Origin: Paenibacillus farraposensis
GTDB lineage: Bacteria > Bacillota > Bacilli > Paenibacillales > Paenibacillaceae
Assembly: GCF_020736845.1 (NCBI RefSeq)
Contig: NZ_JAFFQR010000064.1
Location: 62,001-126,000, forward strand
Length of the DNA: 64,000 nt
Direction: 5' to 3'
Shown: one piece after another, positions 32,591-42,007 of the stretch
Layout: every line of letters starts with the position of its first letter
Position numbering within the stretch: position 1 is the stretch's first letter
Program-made: the position numbers and the translations under genes
Notes under the pieces: model-generated
Database searches by the model: none
What the model was told of the DNA's origin: nothing
What the model saw: only the letters and a program-made list of their open reading frames with translations

Positions 32591-35212
32591 CTACATGAGC
32601 ATTTGCGGATCGACATCCAGGCTTATCAGCAGCTTTTGGGCCTGTGCGGATTCCGCCATTTCATCAGCTACCTGCTGTGCCAGACCAATCGCGTCGATAT
32701 TTCCACGCCATTTTATCATACATTGAAATCGGTATCTATTCTTGATTCTCGAGATCGGTGAAGCTACAGGTCCCAAGATGTCAAGTACATCCGATGCAAG
32801 CCGATCCATATTTCCAAACCAGCCCCGCTGTCTGGCTCGCCCCTGCAGCGTCGCTGAATAGTTCTCAGCCAGCCGGACCAGAACCGGGAGCTGTTCATGA
32901 GAAAAGGTCACTAAAATAAGACGGCAATACGGCGGATAGTGCAAATTGCGGCGATGCTTCAACTCTTCCCTGACAAAGGAAGCATAATCATGGTGGCTTG
33001 CATGAACCACCGAATAATGCTCCGGCGTATAGGATTGTACGAATACTTCACCCGGCAATTGATGTCTTCCAGCACGTCCGGCTACCTGCGTTAACAGCTG
33101 GAAGGTTTTTTCGGCCGCCCGGAAATCCGGTAAATTAAGAGCTGAGTCCGCAGTGATGGCTCCAACTAGCGTTACATCGGGAAAATCCAGCCCTTTGGCT
33201 ACCATTTGGGTTCCCAGCAGCACATCCGCTTTTTTCTCACGAAACTGCTTGAGCAGCTTTTCGTGCGCGTTTTTTTCGGTAGTTGTGTCCACATCCATTC
33301 GGATCACACGTATACCGGGAAACAGCTTGGCCAGCTCCTCCTCCACTCGCTGAGTGCCTGTACCGAAATAGCGAATATGCTCACTGCCGCATTCCGGACA
33401 AGTTTGCGGCACATGCTCGGAATAACCACAGTAATGGCAACGCAAATTGTTCGACCGCTGGTGATACGTAAGCGAAATATCGCAATCCGGACAACCCGCC
33501 ACATAGCCGCAGCTACGGCACATAACGAACGTCGAATGCCCGCGTCGATTCAGCAGCAATACCGTCTGCTCCTTGCGCTTCAACCGCTCTGCAATTCCAT
33601 CATGCAGCGCGCGGCTGAACATGGAGCGGTTGCCGGCACGCAGTTCCTCGCGCATGTCCATAATATGCACCTCGGGCAGCGTGTTCCCGAGCGCGCGGGT
33701 TGACATTTCAAGCAGCAACGGTGCAAATTCGTCATTGCTTTGTGAGCGAGCGGCATAGTAGCTTTCAAGCGACGGGGTAGCCGATCCCAGGATGACGACA
33801 GCTCCATGCTGATGGGCCCTGCGCACGGCTACATCCCGCGCATGGTACTTGGGGGTCTCTTCCTGCTTATAGGATGTTTCATGCTCCTCATCCATAATAA
33901 TGAGTCCCAGCTCCCGAAATGGCGCAAATACGGCCGAGCGGGCGCCAATCGCCACCTTTACTCGGCCCTCGCGTATCTTACGCCACTCATCGTAGCGTTC
34001 CCCGCCGGACAACCTGCTGTGCATTACGGCTACCTGATCGCCAAACCGCCCTTTGAAACGCTCTACCATTTGTGGTGTGAGCGATATTTCAGGTACGAGT
34101 ACAATTGCCTGACGATTTTGATCGATACAACGCTGAATCGTCTGCAAATACACTTCCGTCTTGCCACTCCCTGTGACTCCATGCAATAAATAAGTGCCTT
34201 GCTCACGCATGTCCAGCTGGCGAACAATTCGCTCATATACCGACTGCTGCTCTGCTGTGAGAGGCAGCGGCTCTGTAGGCTTAAAGCGTCTGCCCCGGTA
34301 TGGATCGCGGAACACTTCCACATCCTCCAGCACCACATAGCCCTTGTCTTCCAGCGCCTTGACCGTTGCAGCTGATACACTTAGTGAAGTCAGGACTTCC
34401 TTCAGCGGCAGAGGCAGAAACTCGCTACGCTCCAGCAAAAAAGCAAGTACCTCCCGCTGACGCTGCGCTTTGGCAGAAAATTGCTCCAATGCTGCTGAAG
34501 CCTCTTCTATAGAAATAGACAGGTCAACAGATTTCATCGTCTTTTTGCTGAGCTTGTCTTTAATCACCTGACTCTCCTGGAGCACCCCCCGCCGCAGCAG
34601 TGATTTAATGACCTTCGCCTCCTCAGGGAAACGGCGGCTGAGCTGCTGCAAAGGAACTTGCTCCTTCTCTTGAATAAAGCTGACAATCCGGCGCTCTGTC
34701 GGATCACTCATCCCGTCATCGTTCAGAAGAGCCCATTCGGGCTCACCGTCCCGGTCCGGTTGCATGGTACGCTGTAAATGCGTATTAGAATTGGGGCTCT
34801 GCATATCATGCACAGAGGAGGCATTCCCAAACGCATGCTGTTCAGCGATAGAAATGTAACGTTCCGCCTTCCCTTTTAATGCAGTAGGAATCATCACTTG
34901 CAAAGCCATGATCTGATTGCAGGCGTAGCGTTCACTCATCCATTTGCCCAATTCTACCAGATCGGGAGATAAGGGAGGCACCAAATCCAGCAGCTCCTGA
35001 ATCGCCCTCATCCTATATTTGGGCGGCTCCTCAGCAGGGGCTAACGAAATGACAAAAGCCTGTACCGTCCGTTTGCCGAACGGTACAGCTACCCGGCTGC
35101 CCGGCTCGATCCAAGGCCGCATTGAATCCGGGATCATATAATCGAAGGTACGGTCCGTGTCCTTGGCGGGTACATCGACAATGACCTTGGCAACTAAATT
35201 GCCTGTCTCCAT
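32591..35212 (-). CDS. priA: primosomal protein N' (PriA helicase)
   Basis: Restarts collapsed replication forks by loading the DnaB-type helicase. N-terminal 3'-OH DNA-binding domain; SF2 motor with Walker A GVTGSGKTEVYL and DEEH; eight zinc-binding cysteines (CRSCGYVAGCPDC...CHYCGY...CPECGS) in the middle; QVAGRAGRHQ motif VI. 873 aa, somewhat longer than E. coli PriA because of an insert near residues 120-180 that is rich in Ser, Asn and His. ATG overlaps the coaBC stop (TAATG). Confidence 0.95.
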   Translation of the reverse strand: METGNLVAKVIVDVPAKDTDRTFDYMIPDSMRPWIEPGSRVAVPFGKRTVQAFVISLAPAEEPPKYRMRAIQELLDLVPPLSPDLVELGKWMSERYACNQIMALQVMIPTALKGKAERYISIAEQHAFGNASSVHDMQSPNSNTHLQRTMQPDRDGEPEWALLNDDGMSDPTERRIVSFIQEKEQVPLQQLSRRFPEEAKVIKSLLRRGVLQESQVIKDKLSKKTMKSVDLSISIEEASAALEQFSAKAQRQREVLAFLLERSEFLPLPLKEVLTSLSVSAATVKALEDKGYVVLEDVEVFRDPYRGRRFKPTEPLPLTAEQQSVYERIVRQLDMREQGTYLLHGVTGSGKTEVYLQTIQRCIDQNRQAIVLVPEISLTPQMVERFKGRFGDQVAVMHSRLSGGERYDEWRKIREGRVKVAIGARSAVFAPFRELGLIIMDEEHETSYKQEETPKYHARDVAVRRAHQHGAVVILGSATPSLESYYAARSQSNDEFAPLLLEMSTRALGNTLPEVHIMDMREELRAGNRSMFSRALHDGIAERLKRKEQTVLLLNRRGHSTFVMCRSCGYVAGCPDCDISLTYHQRSNNLRCHYCGYSEHVPQTCPECGSEHIRYFGTGTQRVEEELAKLFPGIRVIRMDVDTTTEKNAHEKLLKQFREKKADVLLGTQMVAKGLDFPDVTLVGAITADSALNLPDFRAAEKTFQLLTQVAGRAGRHQLPGEVFVQSYTPEHYSVVHASHHDYASFVREELKHRRNLHYPPYCRLILVTFSHEQLPVLVRLAENYSATLQGRARQRGWFGNMDRLASDVLDILGPVASPISRIKNRYRFQCMIKWRGNIDAIGLAQQVADEMAESAQAQKLLISLDVDPQMLM

Positions 35213-36516
35213 TAATGCATCACCCCACCCATGCGCCCGGCCGCTATTGCCAGCAGCTTACGCGCAACTTCTTCCTTTGATTGTACAGGAATACGCTCCA
35301 CCATCCCGCTACGGTCATAAATTTGTACAGCATTATGATCAGCACCAAAACCGGCGCCTTCCACCGTTACATCATTTGCTGCAATCAGATCACAATTTTT
35401 ACGTTCTAACTTATCGATCGCATATGTCTCGATATTTTCGGTTTCCGCCGCAAAGCCAACTAAAAACTGGTGTTTTTTGCTATGTCCGAGCGATTCCAGA
35501 ATATCGACGTTTTTCACTAGTTCCAGTGTAAGGACACTATCTTTCTTTTTGATCTTGGACTGTGCTACCTCGAGTGGCCGATAATCCGCAACCGCAGCAG
35601 CCATCACGACCATATCACACGCTCCCCATTGTCTTAGCACAGCATCATACATATCTCCAGCGGATTGAACTCTTTCAAGCGAAATGCCGGGTGGTGGCTC
35701 CACGCTGGTATTTGCAGCGATCAATTGCACCTCTGCCCCCATCTCCTGGGCCACTTTCGCAATAGCAAAGCCCATTTTCCCGGAGGAATCGTTCGTAATA
35801 TAACGCACCGGATCAATGCGCTCAATCGTGCCTCCAGCAGTCACCACAACCTTTTTGCCTGAAAGCAGCAATTTATTCTTGCTTACAAGCAGCCCGGCTG
35901 CTTGAGCCTTCGTAGATTCGTTGCCAAACCACCGCGCTTCTGACTTGCTTCGGCCCTCATGCTTCTGGTCTTCCTGTTCAAAAAAGCGCTCGATCGTCTG
36001 CACAATCATCTCCGGCTCTTCCAGGCGTCCTTTACCAACATAGCCACAGGCCAATAATCCTTCACCAGGCTCAATCATCTTGACGCCACGAGATACGAGC
36101 GTCTCCATATTTTGCATTACTGCCGGATGAGAGTACATATGTACGTTCATCGCGGGAGCCACCATGATAGGGGCTGTTGTAGCCAGCAGTGTAGTAGACA
36201 GCATATCATCAGCAAGCCCATGCGCCATTTTCCCGATGATATTCGCGGTTGCAGGAGCAACCAGCACCAAATCAGCCGCATCCGCCAGATGGATATGGGA
36301 TACGACAGACGGTTCTCTTTCATCAAACGTATCACTGTATACCGGATTACGAGAGAGCGATTGCAATGTAAGTTCGGTAATAAACTCCTTTGCGGAAGCC
36401 GTCATAATCACATGAACGTCGGCTCCCTTTTGCGTCAGCTTACTGCACAGCGCGGCTCCTTTATAAGCTGCAATCCCGCCGGTAATACCCAGAATAATGA
36501 CTTTCCCCTTCAACAT
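35212..36516 (-). CDS. coaBC: bifunctional phosphopantothenoylcysteine decarboxylase/synthase
   Basis: Two consecutive steps of coenzyme A synthesis. CoaC flavoprotein half (about 1-190) shows GGIAAYK, the PAMNVHMY motif and the flap Cys in ACGYVGKGRL. CoaB half (about 215-434) shows VTAGGTIERIDPVRYITN and the ACDMVVMAAAVADYRP region. A short linker rich in charged residues joins them. Strong site GGGGGAG before the ATG. A weak terminator-like hairpin lies just upstream, after rpoZ. Confidence 0.95.
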   Translation of the reverse strand: MLKGKVIILGITGGIAAYKGAALCSKLTQKGADVHVIMTASAKEFITELTLQSLSRNPVYSDTFDEREPSVVSHIHLADAADLVLVAPATANIIGKMAHGLADDMLSTTLLATTAPIMVAPAMNVHMYSHPAVMQNMETLVSRGVKMIEPGEGLLACGYVGKGRLEEPEMIVQTIERFFEQEDQKHEGRSKSEARWFGNESTKAQAAGLLVSKNKLLLSGKKVVVTAGGTIERIDPVRYITNDSSGKMGFAIAKVAQEMGAEVQLIAANTSVEPPPGISLERVQSAGDMYDAVLRQWGACDMVVMAAAVADYRPLEVAQSKIKKKDSVLTLELVKNVDILESLGHSKKHQFLVGFAAETENIETYAIDKLERKNCDLIAANDVTVEGAGFGADHNAVQIYDRSGMVERIPVQSKEEVARKLLAIAAGRMGGVMH

Positions 36517-36535
36517 CGTTAACTCCCCCTGACCG

Positions 36536-36561
36536 AAAAAAATAACAACCTTGCGGTTGTC
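36536..36561 (-). terminator. short attenuator-like terminator between rpoZ and coaBC
   Basis: Minus strand ACAACC-GCAA-GGTTGT, then TATTTTTTT. The 6-bp stem is short, so partial read-through into coaBC is likely. Confidence 0.5.
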
Positions 36562-36606
36562 AAAGGAATTGGCATTGCGCCTGGCTATAATGATTGTCTA
36601 CAATTC

Positions 36607-36807
36607 TTATTCTCCGCCGCTTTCCAGCATAAGATGATCAGCATAGATCTCTTCCAACGCTACCCCAACCTGCTTGTGCGATTTAGGACTTTTCAGAGAC
36701 GTCTTCTCACCTTCGCGCAATTGTCTAGCCCGGCGCGAAGCCGCTACAACCAGCGAATATTTACTATCAACCTTTTTCATCATTTCATCAATGGAAGGAT
36801 ACAGCAC
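36607..36807 (-). CDS. rpoZ: DNA-directed RNA polymerase omega subunit
   Basis: 66-aa omega subunit that stabilises beta-prime folding. [20 protein letters not shown] then ASRRARQL and [13 protein letters not shown] match the Bacillus protein in sequence and length. The frame reaches further upstream to 36855, but GAGGTG lies 7 nt before GTG 36807, and that start gives the family length. Located after gmk (about 120 bp), as in Bacillus. Confidence 0.94.
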   Translation of the reverse strand: MLYPSIDEMMKKVDSKYSLVVAASRRARQLREGEKTSLKSPKSHKQVGVALEEIYADHLMLESGGE

Positions 36808-36928
36808 AAATAGACACCTCTTCATGTAGTTTTGAGACAATATAGCTGAACTCAAGTGTACACCTTAAGCCCAGCCTATACAATATGATTTCACTTTAAA
36901 TGTACTTGGCACATGTAAAGCCCCATAG

Positions 36929-37501
36929 TTATGGGTGAACCTTACAATGTTCGGCGATAATAATGGATTCTATTCGTTTACAAGCGAGATCAATCTCATC
37001 ATTCACAACCGCATAATTATAGTGACGCAACAGATTCATTTCATCCACAGCTACCGACATACGGTGATCAATGGTGGCCTGAGTTTCTGTTCCCCGTCCC
37101 CGAATTCTGTCCTTTAATTCATCCAGCGAAGGCGGAAGCAGGAAAATGAAGATGCCTTCAGGAAACTTTTCCTTGACCTTCAGGGCTCCCTGAACCTCAA
37201 TTTCCAAAAAAATATCTTTCCCCTGCGCAAGCGTCTGATCTACAAAATCACGTGGAGTACCATAATAGTTGCCTACATACTCTGCATACTCCAGCATTTC
37301 GTCCCGTTCAATCATACCTAAAAACTCTTCACGCGTTTTAAAAAAATAGTTTACTCCATCCTGTTCGCCCGCACGAGGCGCGCGAGTTGTAGCAGAAACG
37401 GAATAGGTTATCTCCGGCAGCTTTTCGCGCAATGCATTGCCTACCGTTCCTTTACCGACACCCGAAGGTCCGGATATTACAAATAATAATCCCTTAGCCA
37501 T
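36929..37501 (-). CDS. gmk: guanylate kinase
   Basis: Converts GMP to GDP with ATP. P-loop [14 protein letters not shown], the GMP-binding [11 protein letters not shown] and YGTPRDFV segments, and the lid RGRGTET are present. 190 aa from ATG 37501, which has GGAG 6 nt upstream (the 4 codons before it are not needed). Between remA and rpoZ. Confidence 0.96.
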   Translation of the reverse strand: MAKGLLFVISGPSGVGKGTVGNALREKLPEITYSVSATTRAPRAGEQDGVNYFFKTREEFLGMIERDEMLEYAEYVGNYYGTPRDFVDQTLAQGKDIFLEIEVQGALKVKEKFPEGIFIFLLPPSLDELKDRIRGRGTETQATIDHRMSVAVDEMNLLRHYNYAVVNDEIDLACKRIESIIIAEHCKVHP

Positions 37502-37515
37502 AGTACACTCCATTT

Positions 37516-37776
37516 TTATTCGTCATTATCATCATCTTTAGTGGATAGGCGATGAGCAACCGTCTCCGGCTGCACTGCAGACAGGATAACATGGTCACTG
37601 TCTGTAATAATAACAGCCCGTGTCCGGCGGCCATAGGTGGCATCAATTAACATATGCCGATCTCTGGCTTCCTGTATAATCCGCTTGATCGGAGCGGACT
37701 CCGGACTGACGATGGAGATAATTCGGTTGGCCGACACGATATTGCCAAAGCCAATATTGATCAATTTGATTGCCAT
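37516..37776 (-). CDS. remA: extracellular matrix regulator RemA (DUF370)
   Basis: 86-aa DNA-binding protein; in Bacillus it activates matrix operons and osmoprotection genes by wrapping DNA as a ring oligomer. The sequence [20 protein letters not shown] and [20 protein letters not shown] are nearly identical to B. subtilis RemA. ATG 37776 is chosen over an in-frame codon at 37800. Upstream of gmk, downstream of yicC, the conserved arrangement. Confidence 0.95.
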   Translation of the reverse strand: MAIKLINIGFGNIVSANRIISIVSPESAPIKRIIQEARDRHMLIDATYGRRTRAVIITDSDHVILSAVQPETVAHRLSTKDDDNDE

Positions 37777-37832
37777 ATTCAGGTCTTTCCCCCTATACAT
37801 GTGACTGTTGCAGCCATGCCGCTACCAGGTAG

Positions 37833-38720
37833 CTACTCAATATTTGCAGCCTGCTCACGAATTTTTTCAAGCTCTGCTTTCATCTCGACGACCAAATTAA
37901 CCAGTGTGAGATGATTAGCCTTGGAGCCGATCGTGTTAACTTCCCTGTTCATTTCCTGGATTAAAAAATCCAGTTTACGGCCGGCCGGCTCGTCCGACAA
38001 CAGCAACCCCTTGCATTGCCCAAAGTGACTTTGAAGCCGGGTAAGCTCCTCATCAATATTGCTGCGATCCGCGAATAAAGCAATCTCCATTCCGAACTTA
38101 TGCTCATCCAGCGTAAATGAACCGTCCTGAAGCTCTTTAAGTCTGTTTTTCAGCCTGTTACGGTATTCGCTCACAACATGCGGAGCCAACACCATCATTT
38201 CATGATGCAGGGATTCCAGATGCACAATACGTGCTTCCACATCTTGTGCCAAATGTCCGCCTTCGCGCCTTCTCATCTCCAGCAATCCCTGCAAAGCTTC
38301 ATGTAAGGCTGTCTGCAGCTGTTCTTCCCAGCCTTCTTCGTCTCCATTGCCTGTTTCCCCAGGCTCACCCAGAACGTCAGGCAAAGCAAGAATGTCGCTT
38401 ATGCCTAATGTTCCTTTTACGCCATAACGATCGGCCAGCTGCTCCGCTGCATGCAGGTATGCCTGCACAACAGTCTCATTCAACCGTGCGACAGGAATCT
38501 GTTCTTCATCACGTTCCCTATGGATGAAGACGTCGACACGGCCGCGTTTAATCTGCTGCTGAACCGTTCTTTTCAAGCCATCTTCAAAACGGGTCCATTC
38601 GCGCGGAATCCTCATCATCACTTCGCAATAGCGGTGATTCACCGATTTCAGTTCCAGGCGCACTTTATAGCCTTCATAGTGAAAGATGGCTTGACCGTAT
38701 CCGGTCATACTCAATGACAT
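37833..38720 (-). CDS. YicC/YloC-family endoribonuclease
   Basis: YicC_N and DUF1732 domains: MSLSMTGYGQA at the start, the ELKSVNHRYCEV motif, and the C-terminal SKANHLTLVNLVVEMKAELEKIREQAANIE region (cited in part: GSKANHLTLVNLV, ELEKIREQAANIE). E. coli YicC is an RNase for small RNAs. The ATG at 38720 has GGATG upstream at 8 nt; longer in-frame readings overlap the preceding gene. About 295 aa, normal length. Confidence 0.9.
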   Translation of the reverse strand: MSLSMTGYGQAIFHYEGYKVRLELKSVNHRYCEVMMRIPREWTRFEDGLKRTVQQQIKRGRVDVFIHRERDEEQIPVARLNETVVQAYLHAAEQLADRYGVKGTLGISDILALPDVLGEPGETGNGDEEGWEEQLQTALHEALQGLLEMRRREGGHLAQDVEARIVHLESLHHEMMVLAPHVVSEYRNRLKNRLKELQDGSFTLDEHKFGMEIALFADRSNIDEELTRLQSHFGQCKGLLLSDEPAGRKLDFLIQEMNREVNTIGSKANHLTLVNLVVEMKAELEKIREQAANIE

Positions 38721-38755
38721 CGGCATCACATCCATTTTACTATTGTAATTGATTA

Positions 38756-40657
38756 TTATAGTCGATACAAGTGGGCCTGCGCACGGCCGGATTTTTGCCA
38801 TACATAGGAAGTCAGCTCAGCCGTCATTTCATAGAACATGAATGGAGTCATCAAATAGATCCCGTTAAAATGCTCCATCGCCGTATCAAGCAGTTCCTTG
38901 GCAATGGACACACCCATCGCTCGTCCTTCCGGGCCCTCCAGACCAGACATGCGTGCACGCACCTCATTTGACAGCTGAATGCCGGGTACTTCATTATGCA
39001 GGTATTCTGCATTGCGCCCGCTAGCCAGCGGCATAATACCGATAAAAATCGGGACATCCAAATGCCGTGTCGCATCCGCGATGTCTACAATGAGCTCACG
39101 GTCATAAACGGGCTGGGTCATAATATAATCAGCACCGGAGGCAATCTTCTTTTCCAGCCGCTGCACCGCTTTACCCAAATGCTTGACGTTGGGATTAAAC
39201 GCAGCACCTATAACAAAATTCGCTTTCTGCTTTAACGGCTTGCCGGAAAATGCAACGCCATCGTTTAATTGCTTGATCATACGTATGATTTCAAAAGAAG
39301 TCATATCATACACTGAGCTGGCTCCCGGCAAATCACCGAACCTAGCCGGGTCTCCCGTAACCGCCAGCACATGATCTATGCCCAGTGCATCAAACCCCAT
39401 CATATGGGACTGAGTACCAATCAGATTGCGGTCCCGGCAAGCAATATGAATTAATGGGCGCAAGCCTGTTTCAATGCTGACCAAATGTCCAAGCGCCATG
39501 TTGCTCATACGAGTGACGGCAAGTGAATTGTCGGCCAGCGTAAGCGCATCGGCTCCTGCTTCTTTCAATGCATGCGCGCCTTGCATAAAGCGTGCAATAT
39601 CCAGATCGCGCGGAGGATCAAGCTCTACGATGACTGTATGCCGCTCCTTAACCGTCTCCACAATGTTGGGTTTGCGGGCTATTCTGCCGTTGCCGCGCTC
39701 CCTTTCAGCTGCAATCGGCTCCTGCTCGGCTACGTGAATTGATTCTTTCAACAACGCTTCGTTTGGAGCCAGTGGAGCCAGCGGAGGCGGCTGTACACCG
39801 CTCAAAGCTTTGGAAATCGCTGCAATATGGTCCGGTGTGGTCCCGCAGCAGCCCCCGATCAGCCTTGTTCCCAGCTCAATAAAGGACGCCGCGCATTCTC
39901 CAAAATATGCAGGCGTTGCACCATATACATAATGTCCGTCCAAATAATCTGCAAGACCTGCGTTGGGGTACACGGACAGCGGAACCGACAAAGGTCCGCC
40001 CAGTCGCTCCATGACACTCATGATCCCCTGTGGACCGGAGTGACAGTTAAATCCAAGAATATCCGCTCCCTCATCACGCAGCATCGAAAAAGCTTCCGTT
40101 ACCAAAAAACCATCCTGTGTGCGGCCAATCTGATCGACTGCAAACTGACAGATGACCGGAATGTCGCTGTATTTACGTACACCGTGAAGCGCAATGCGTA
40201 TTTCATCCAGTGAATAAAATGTTTCACACACAATGCCGTCGACTCCTTCGGAGAGAAGGGCATCAATCTGCTGATCGTAGTTACGGGCCAGCTCCAGCTT
40301 GGATATGTCAAGCCGTTTGCCCCCGCATATGGAGCCTACCGCGCCCACTACATAATGCTCAGGTCCGGCAGCTGCTCTGGCTATTCTTACCCCGGCACGG
40401 TTGATCTCCTCTACTTTGGATTCCAGTCCAAACCGGGCCAGCTTGTAATCATTTGCAGAAAACGTATTGGTCTCCAGTAATCGTGCTCCCGCTTTTAAAT
40501 ATTGACTATGCACATCGGCTATAACATCCGGTGAAGATATATTCAATTCTTCGTAGGAAGTATTTACTGAAAATCCCAGCTGGTATAAAAAGGTCCCCAT
40601 CGCGCCGTCTCCGACGATAATTTCACGATTCAGCGCAGTACGTAAATCCGGTTTCAT
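38756..40657 (-). CDS. yitJ: bifunctional homocysteine S-methyltransferase / 5,10-methylenetetrahydrofolate reductase
   Basis: Fusion of a cobalamin-independent Hcy methyltransferase domain (about 1-300, with NCHSGPQG and the zinc Cys pair in GGCCGTTPDHI) and a MetF-type flavin reductase (about 340-620; IELDPPRDLDIARF, TGDPARFGDLPGA). It makes methyl-THF and methionine. 633 aa matches B. subtilis YitJ. The upstream space holds a promoter (TTGCAA 40711-40716, TAATAT 40693-40688) but no S-box riboswitch. First gene of the yicC-remA-gmk strand run. Confidence 0.93.
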   Translation of the reverse strand: MKPDLRTALNREIIVGDGAMGTFLYQLGFSVNTSYEELNISSPDVIADVHSQYLKAGARLLETNTFSANDYKLARFGLESKVEEINRAGVRIARAAAGPEHYVVGAVGSICGGKRLDISKLELARNYDQQIDALLSEGVDGIVCETFYSLDEIRIALHGVRKYSDIPVICQFAVDQIGRTQDGFLVTEAFSMLRDEGADILGFNCHSGPQGIMSVMERLGGPLSVPLSVYPNAGLADYLDGHYVYGATPAYFGECAASFIELGTRLIGGCCGTTPDHIAAISKALSGVQPPPLAPLAPNEALLKESIHVAEQEPIAAERERGNGRIARKPNIVETVKERHTVIVELDPPRDLDIARFMQGAHALKEAGADALTLADNSLAVTRMSNMALGHLVSIETGLRPLIHIACRDRNLIGTQSHMMGFDALGIDHVLAVTGDPARFGDLPGASSVYDMTSFEIIRMIKQLNDGVAFSGKPLKQKANFVIGAAFNPNVKHLGKAVQRLEKKIASGADYIMTQPVYDRELIVDIADATRHLDVPIFIGIMPLASGRNAEYLHNEVPGIQLSNEVRARMSGLEGPEGRAMGVSIAKELLDTAMEHFNGIYLMTPFMFYEMTAELTSYVWQKSGRAQAHLYRL

Positions 40658-40687
40658 ATCCTCCGCTCCACCCCGCTCTTTATTTTC

Positions 40688-40716
40688 ATATTAATGTAAC
40701 ATAAAAGCGGTTGCAA
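40688..40716 (-). promoter_or_regulatory. promoter of the yitJ-type gene
   Basis: Minus strand TTGCAA, 17-nt spacer, TAATAT, leaving a leader of about 25-30 nt before the ATG at 40657 (GGAGCGGAGG). Confidence 0.4.
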
Positions 40717-40734
40717 ACACACGCTAAAAAAACA

Positions 40735-40784
40735 AAAAAAGCCGCTCCACACCCCAACATGATGTCATTAGCGTGAAGCAGCTT
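40735..40784 (-). terminator. intrinsic terminator after the repeat-containing secreted protein gene
   Basis: Minus-strand RNA AAGCUGCUUCAC pairs with GUGGAGCGGCUU (two G-U pairs) and T7 follows. The wobble pairs only work on this strand, fixing the direction. Confidence 0.75.
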
Positions 40785-40817
40785 GAGTCAGAATTGCTAT
40801 TCTATCCTATTCTATAT

Positions 40818-41846
40818 TTATTGTACTTTCCCATCCGCAGGACGAAGGGAAAAATCATAAAAAAACCCTTTTTTATTCACTTTAGCTATAATTGAAGCTG
40901 TTCCCTTCTGCTTTTTGGAAAACGTATATTGATTCCCTTGAATCTCCACATGATAGCCGGACAAGTTGATATTAAATAACAGCTGAACCTTGGGCTTGAC
41001 CAGCTTCAAAGCTTCTGAGGCGGTATATTTGGGCCTTGCAAACGATTTTTTAAAATCAGCGTCGTCATTCCAGTCCGCTCCATAGGTGGATACAGCCAGT
41101 ACCTTGGCGGTCGTTGCGTCAATATTGACCTCACTCGACTCGTTGGCATCCTCGAACAACCAATAGGAAAGTCCCTTGGCCTCGTCCTTGAACCTCGAAG
41201 CATGCTGCACCGTGATCCGCTGTCCGCTAAAACGCTGCAAAGTGTTTGCTGCCCGATTCAGCAACACAGGGTCCACCTGCTTCAACGAGTAATCCGCATT
41301 AATGGTTATATTGTTCCCCCGATCCACATCAACGTACAAGGAGGATGTCTTTTCTCCTGCGCCCCAAAATACCCAGTAATTCGAAGGCTTATTAGACTGG
41401 TATGGAGATTTAACCCGCCAAAAAGCCTCAAATTGCATAGAGCGCTTGCGGTCAAACGCTTTGGCACTGTTAAGCACTTTGGCCTTAAGCGGCGCATCCA
41501 GCGCCTTGTCCAAGCTGCTTATTTTATATCGTACCGTGGTAGAATCCACTCTATTCTTTTCCTTATTATATTCTGTTTGAAACGTGGCTGTTCCGTCCTC
41601 CAGTTCGCCCTCAACAATCCAGGTTTTCCCCATATCCGTCACATCATCAAATTGAAATGGCGTTTTCGTACCAACGAGTTCCTGCACTGCCTTTTCCAGA
41701 CGATTCACGACCGTTGGGGTTAGTGATCCGACCTGCTTGCTTGTCGTATCCGCGGCAGCAGAGAGGACAGCGGCATGAGCAGGAAGCGCGGTAACTGCAA
41801 AAATGAGGGCTGTAATCGCCGAAATCCAACGAAATTTCTGCACCAT
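40818..41846 (-). CDS. secreted protein with three PepSY/YcdB-like repeats
   Basis: Signal peptide MVQKFRWISAITALIFAV ending ALPAHA-A (cleavage near residue 25). The mature 317 residues contain three imperfect repeats of about 63 residues (roughly 46-108, 124-188, 195-256), each with an LN.A-type helix, a YW.F or W.VEG strand and a S.Y.D.D/NIDA hairpin; a last partial unit follows (ASEALKLVKPKVQLL). This resembles YcdB/YcdC or PepSY folds, which often inhibit or modulate proteases, but I cannot assign a family with certainty. Monocistronic with its own terminator; no lipobox or anchor. Confidence 0.65.
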   Translation of the reverse strand: MVQKFRWISAITALIFAVTALPAHAAVLSAAADTTSKQVGSLTPTVVNRLEKAVQELVGTKTPFQFDDVTDMGKTWIVEGELEDGTATFQTEYNKEKNRVDSTTVRYKISSLDKALDAPLKAKVLNSAKAFDRKRSMQFEAFWRVKSPYQSNKPSNYWVFWGAGEKTSSLYVDVDRGNNITINADYSLKQVDPVLLNRAANTLQRFSGQRITVQHASRFKDEAKGLSYWLFEDANESSEVNIDATTAKVLAVSTYGADWNDDADFKKSFARPKYTASEALKLVKPKVQLLFNINLSGYHVEIQGNQYTFSKKQKGTASIIAKVNKKGFFYDFSLRPADGKVQ

Positions 41847-41918
41847 GAACGCCTCCTTGTTGTTTGCTTTTTTTATATATTAGCATTGTTCAGACGTCAA
41901 AAAAAGACAGAATGCCAC

Positions 41919-41947
41919 AAAAAAAGAAGACCCCGCAAGGTCTTCGC
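41919..41947 (-). terminator. intrinsic terminator after dapF
   Basis: Minus strand GAAGACC-TTGCGG-GGTCTTC followed by T7. Confidence 0.75.
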
Positions 41948-42007
41948 TTTATTCTTTAAATACAATTATTGAATAAAATAAATATAATTTTCCATATTCC
42001 CGGTATT

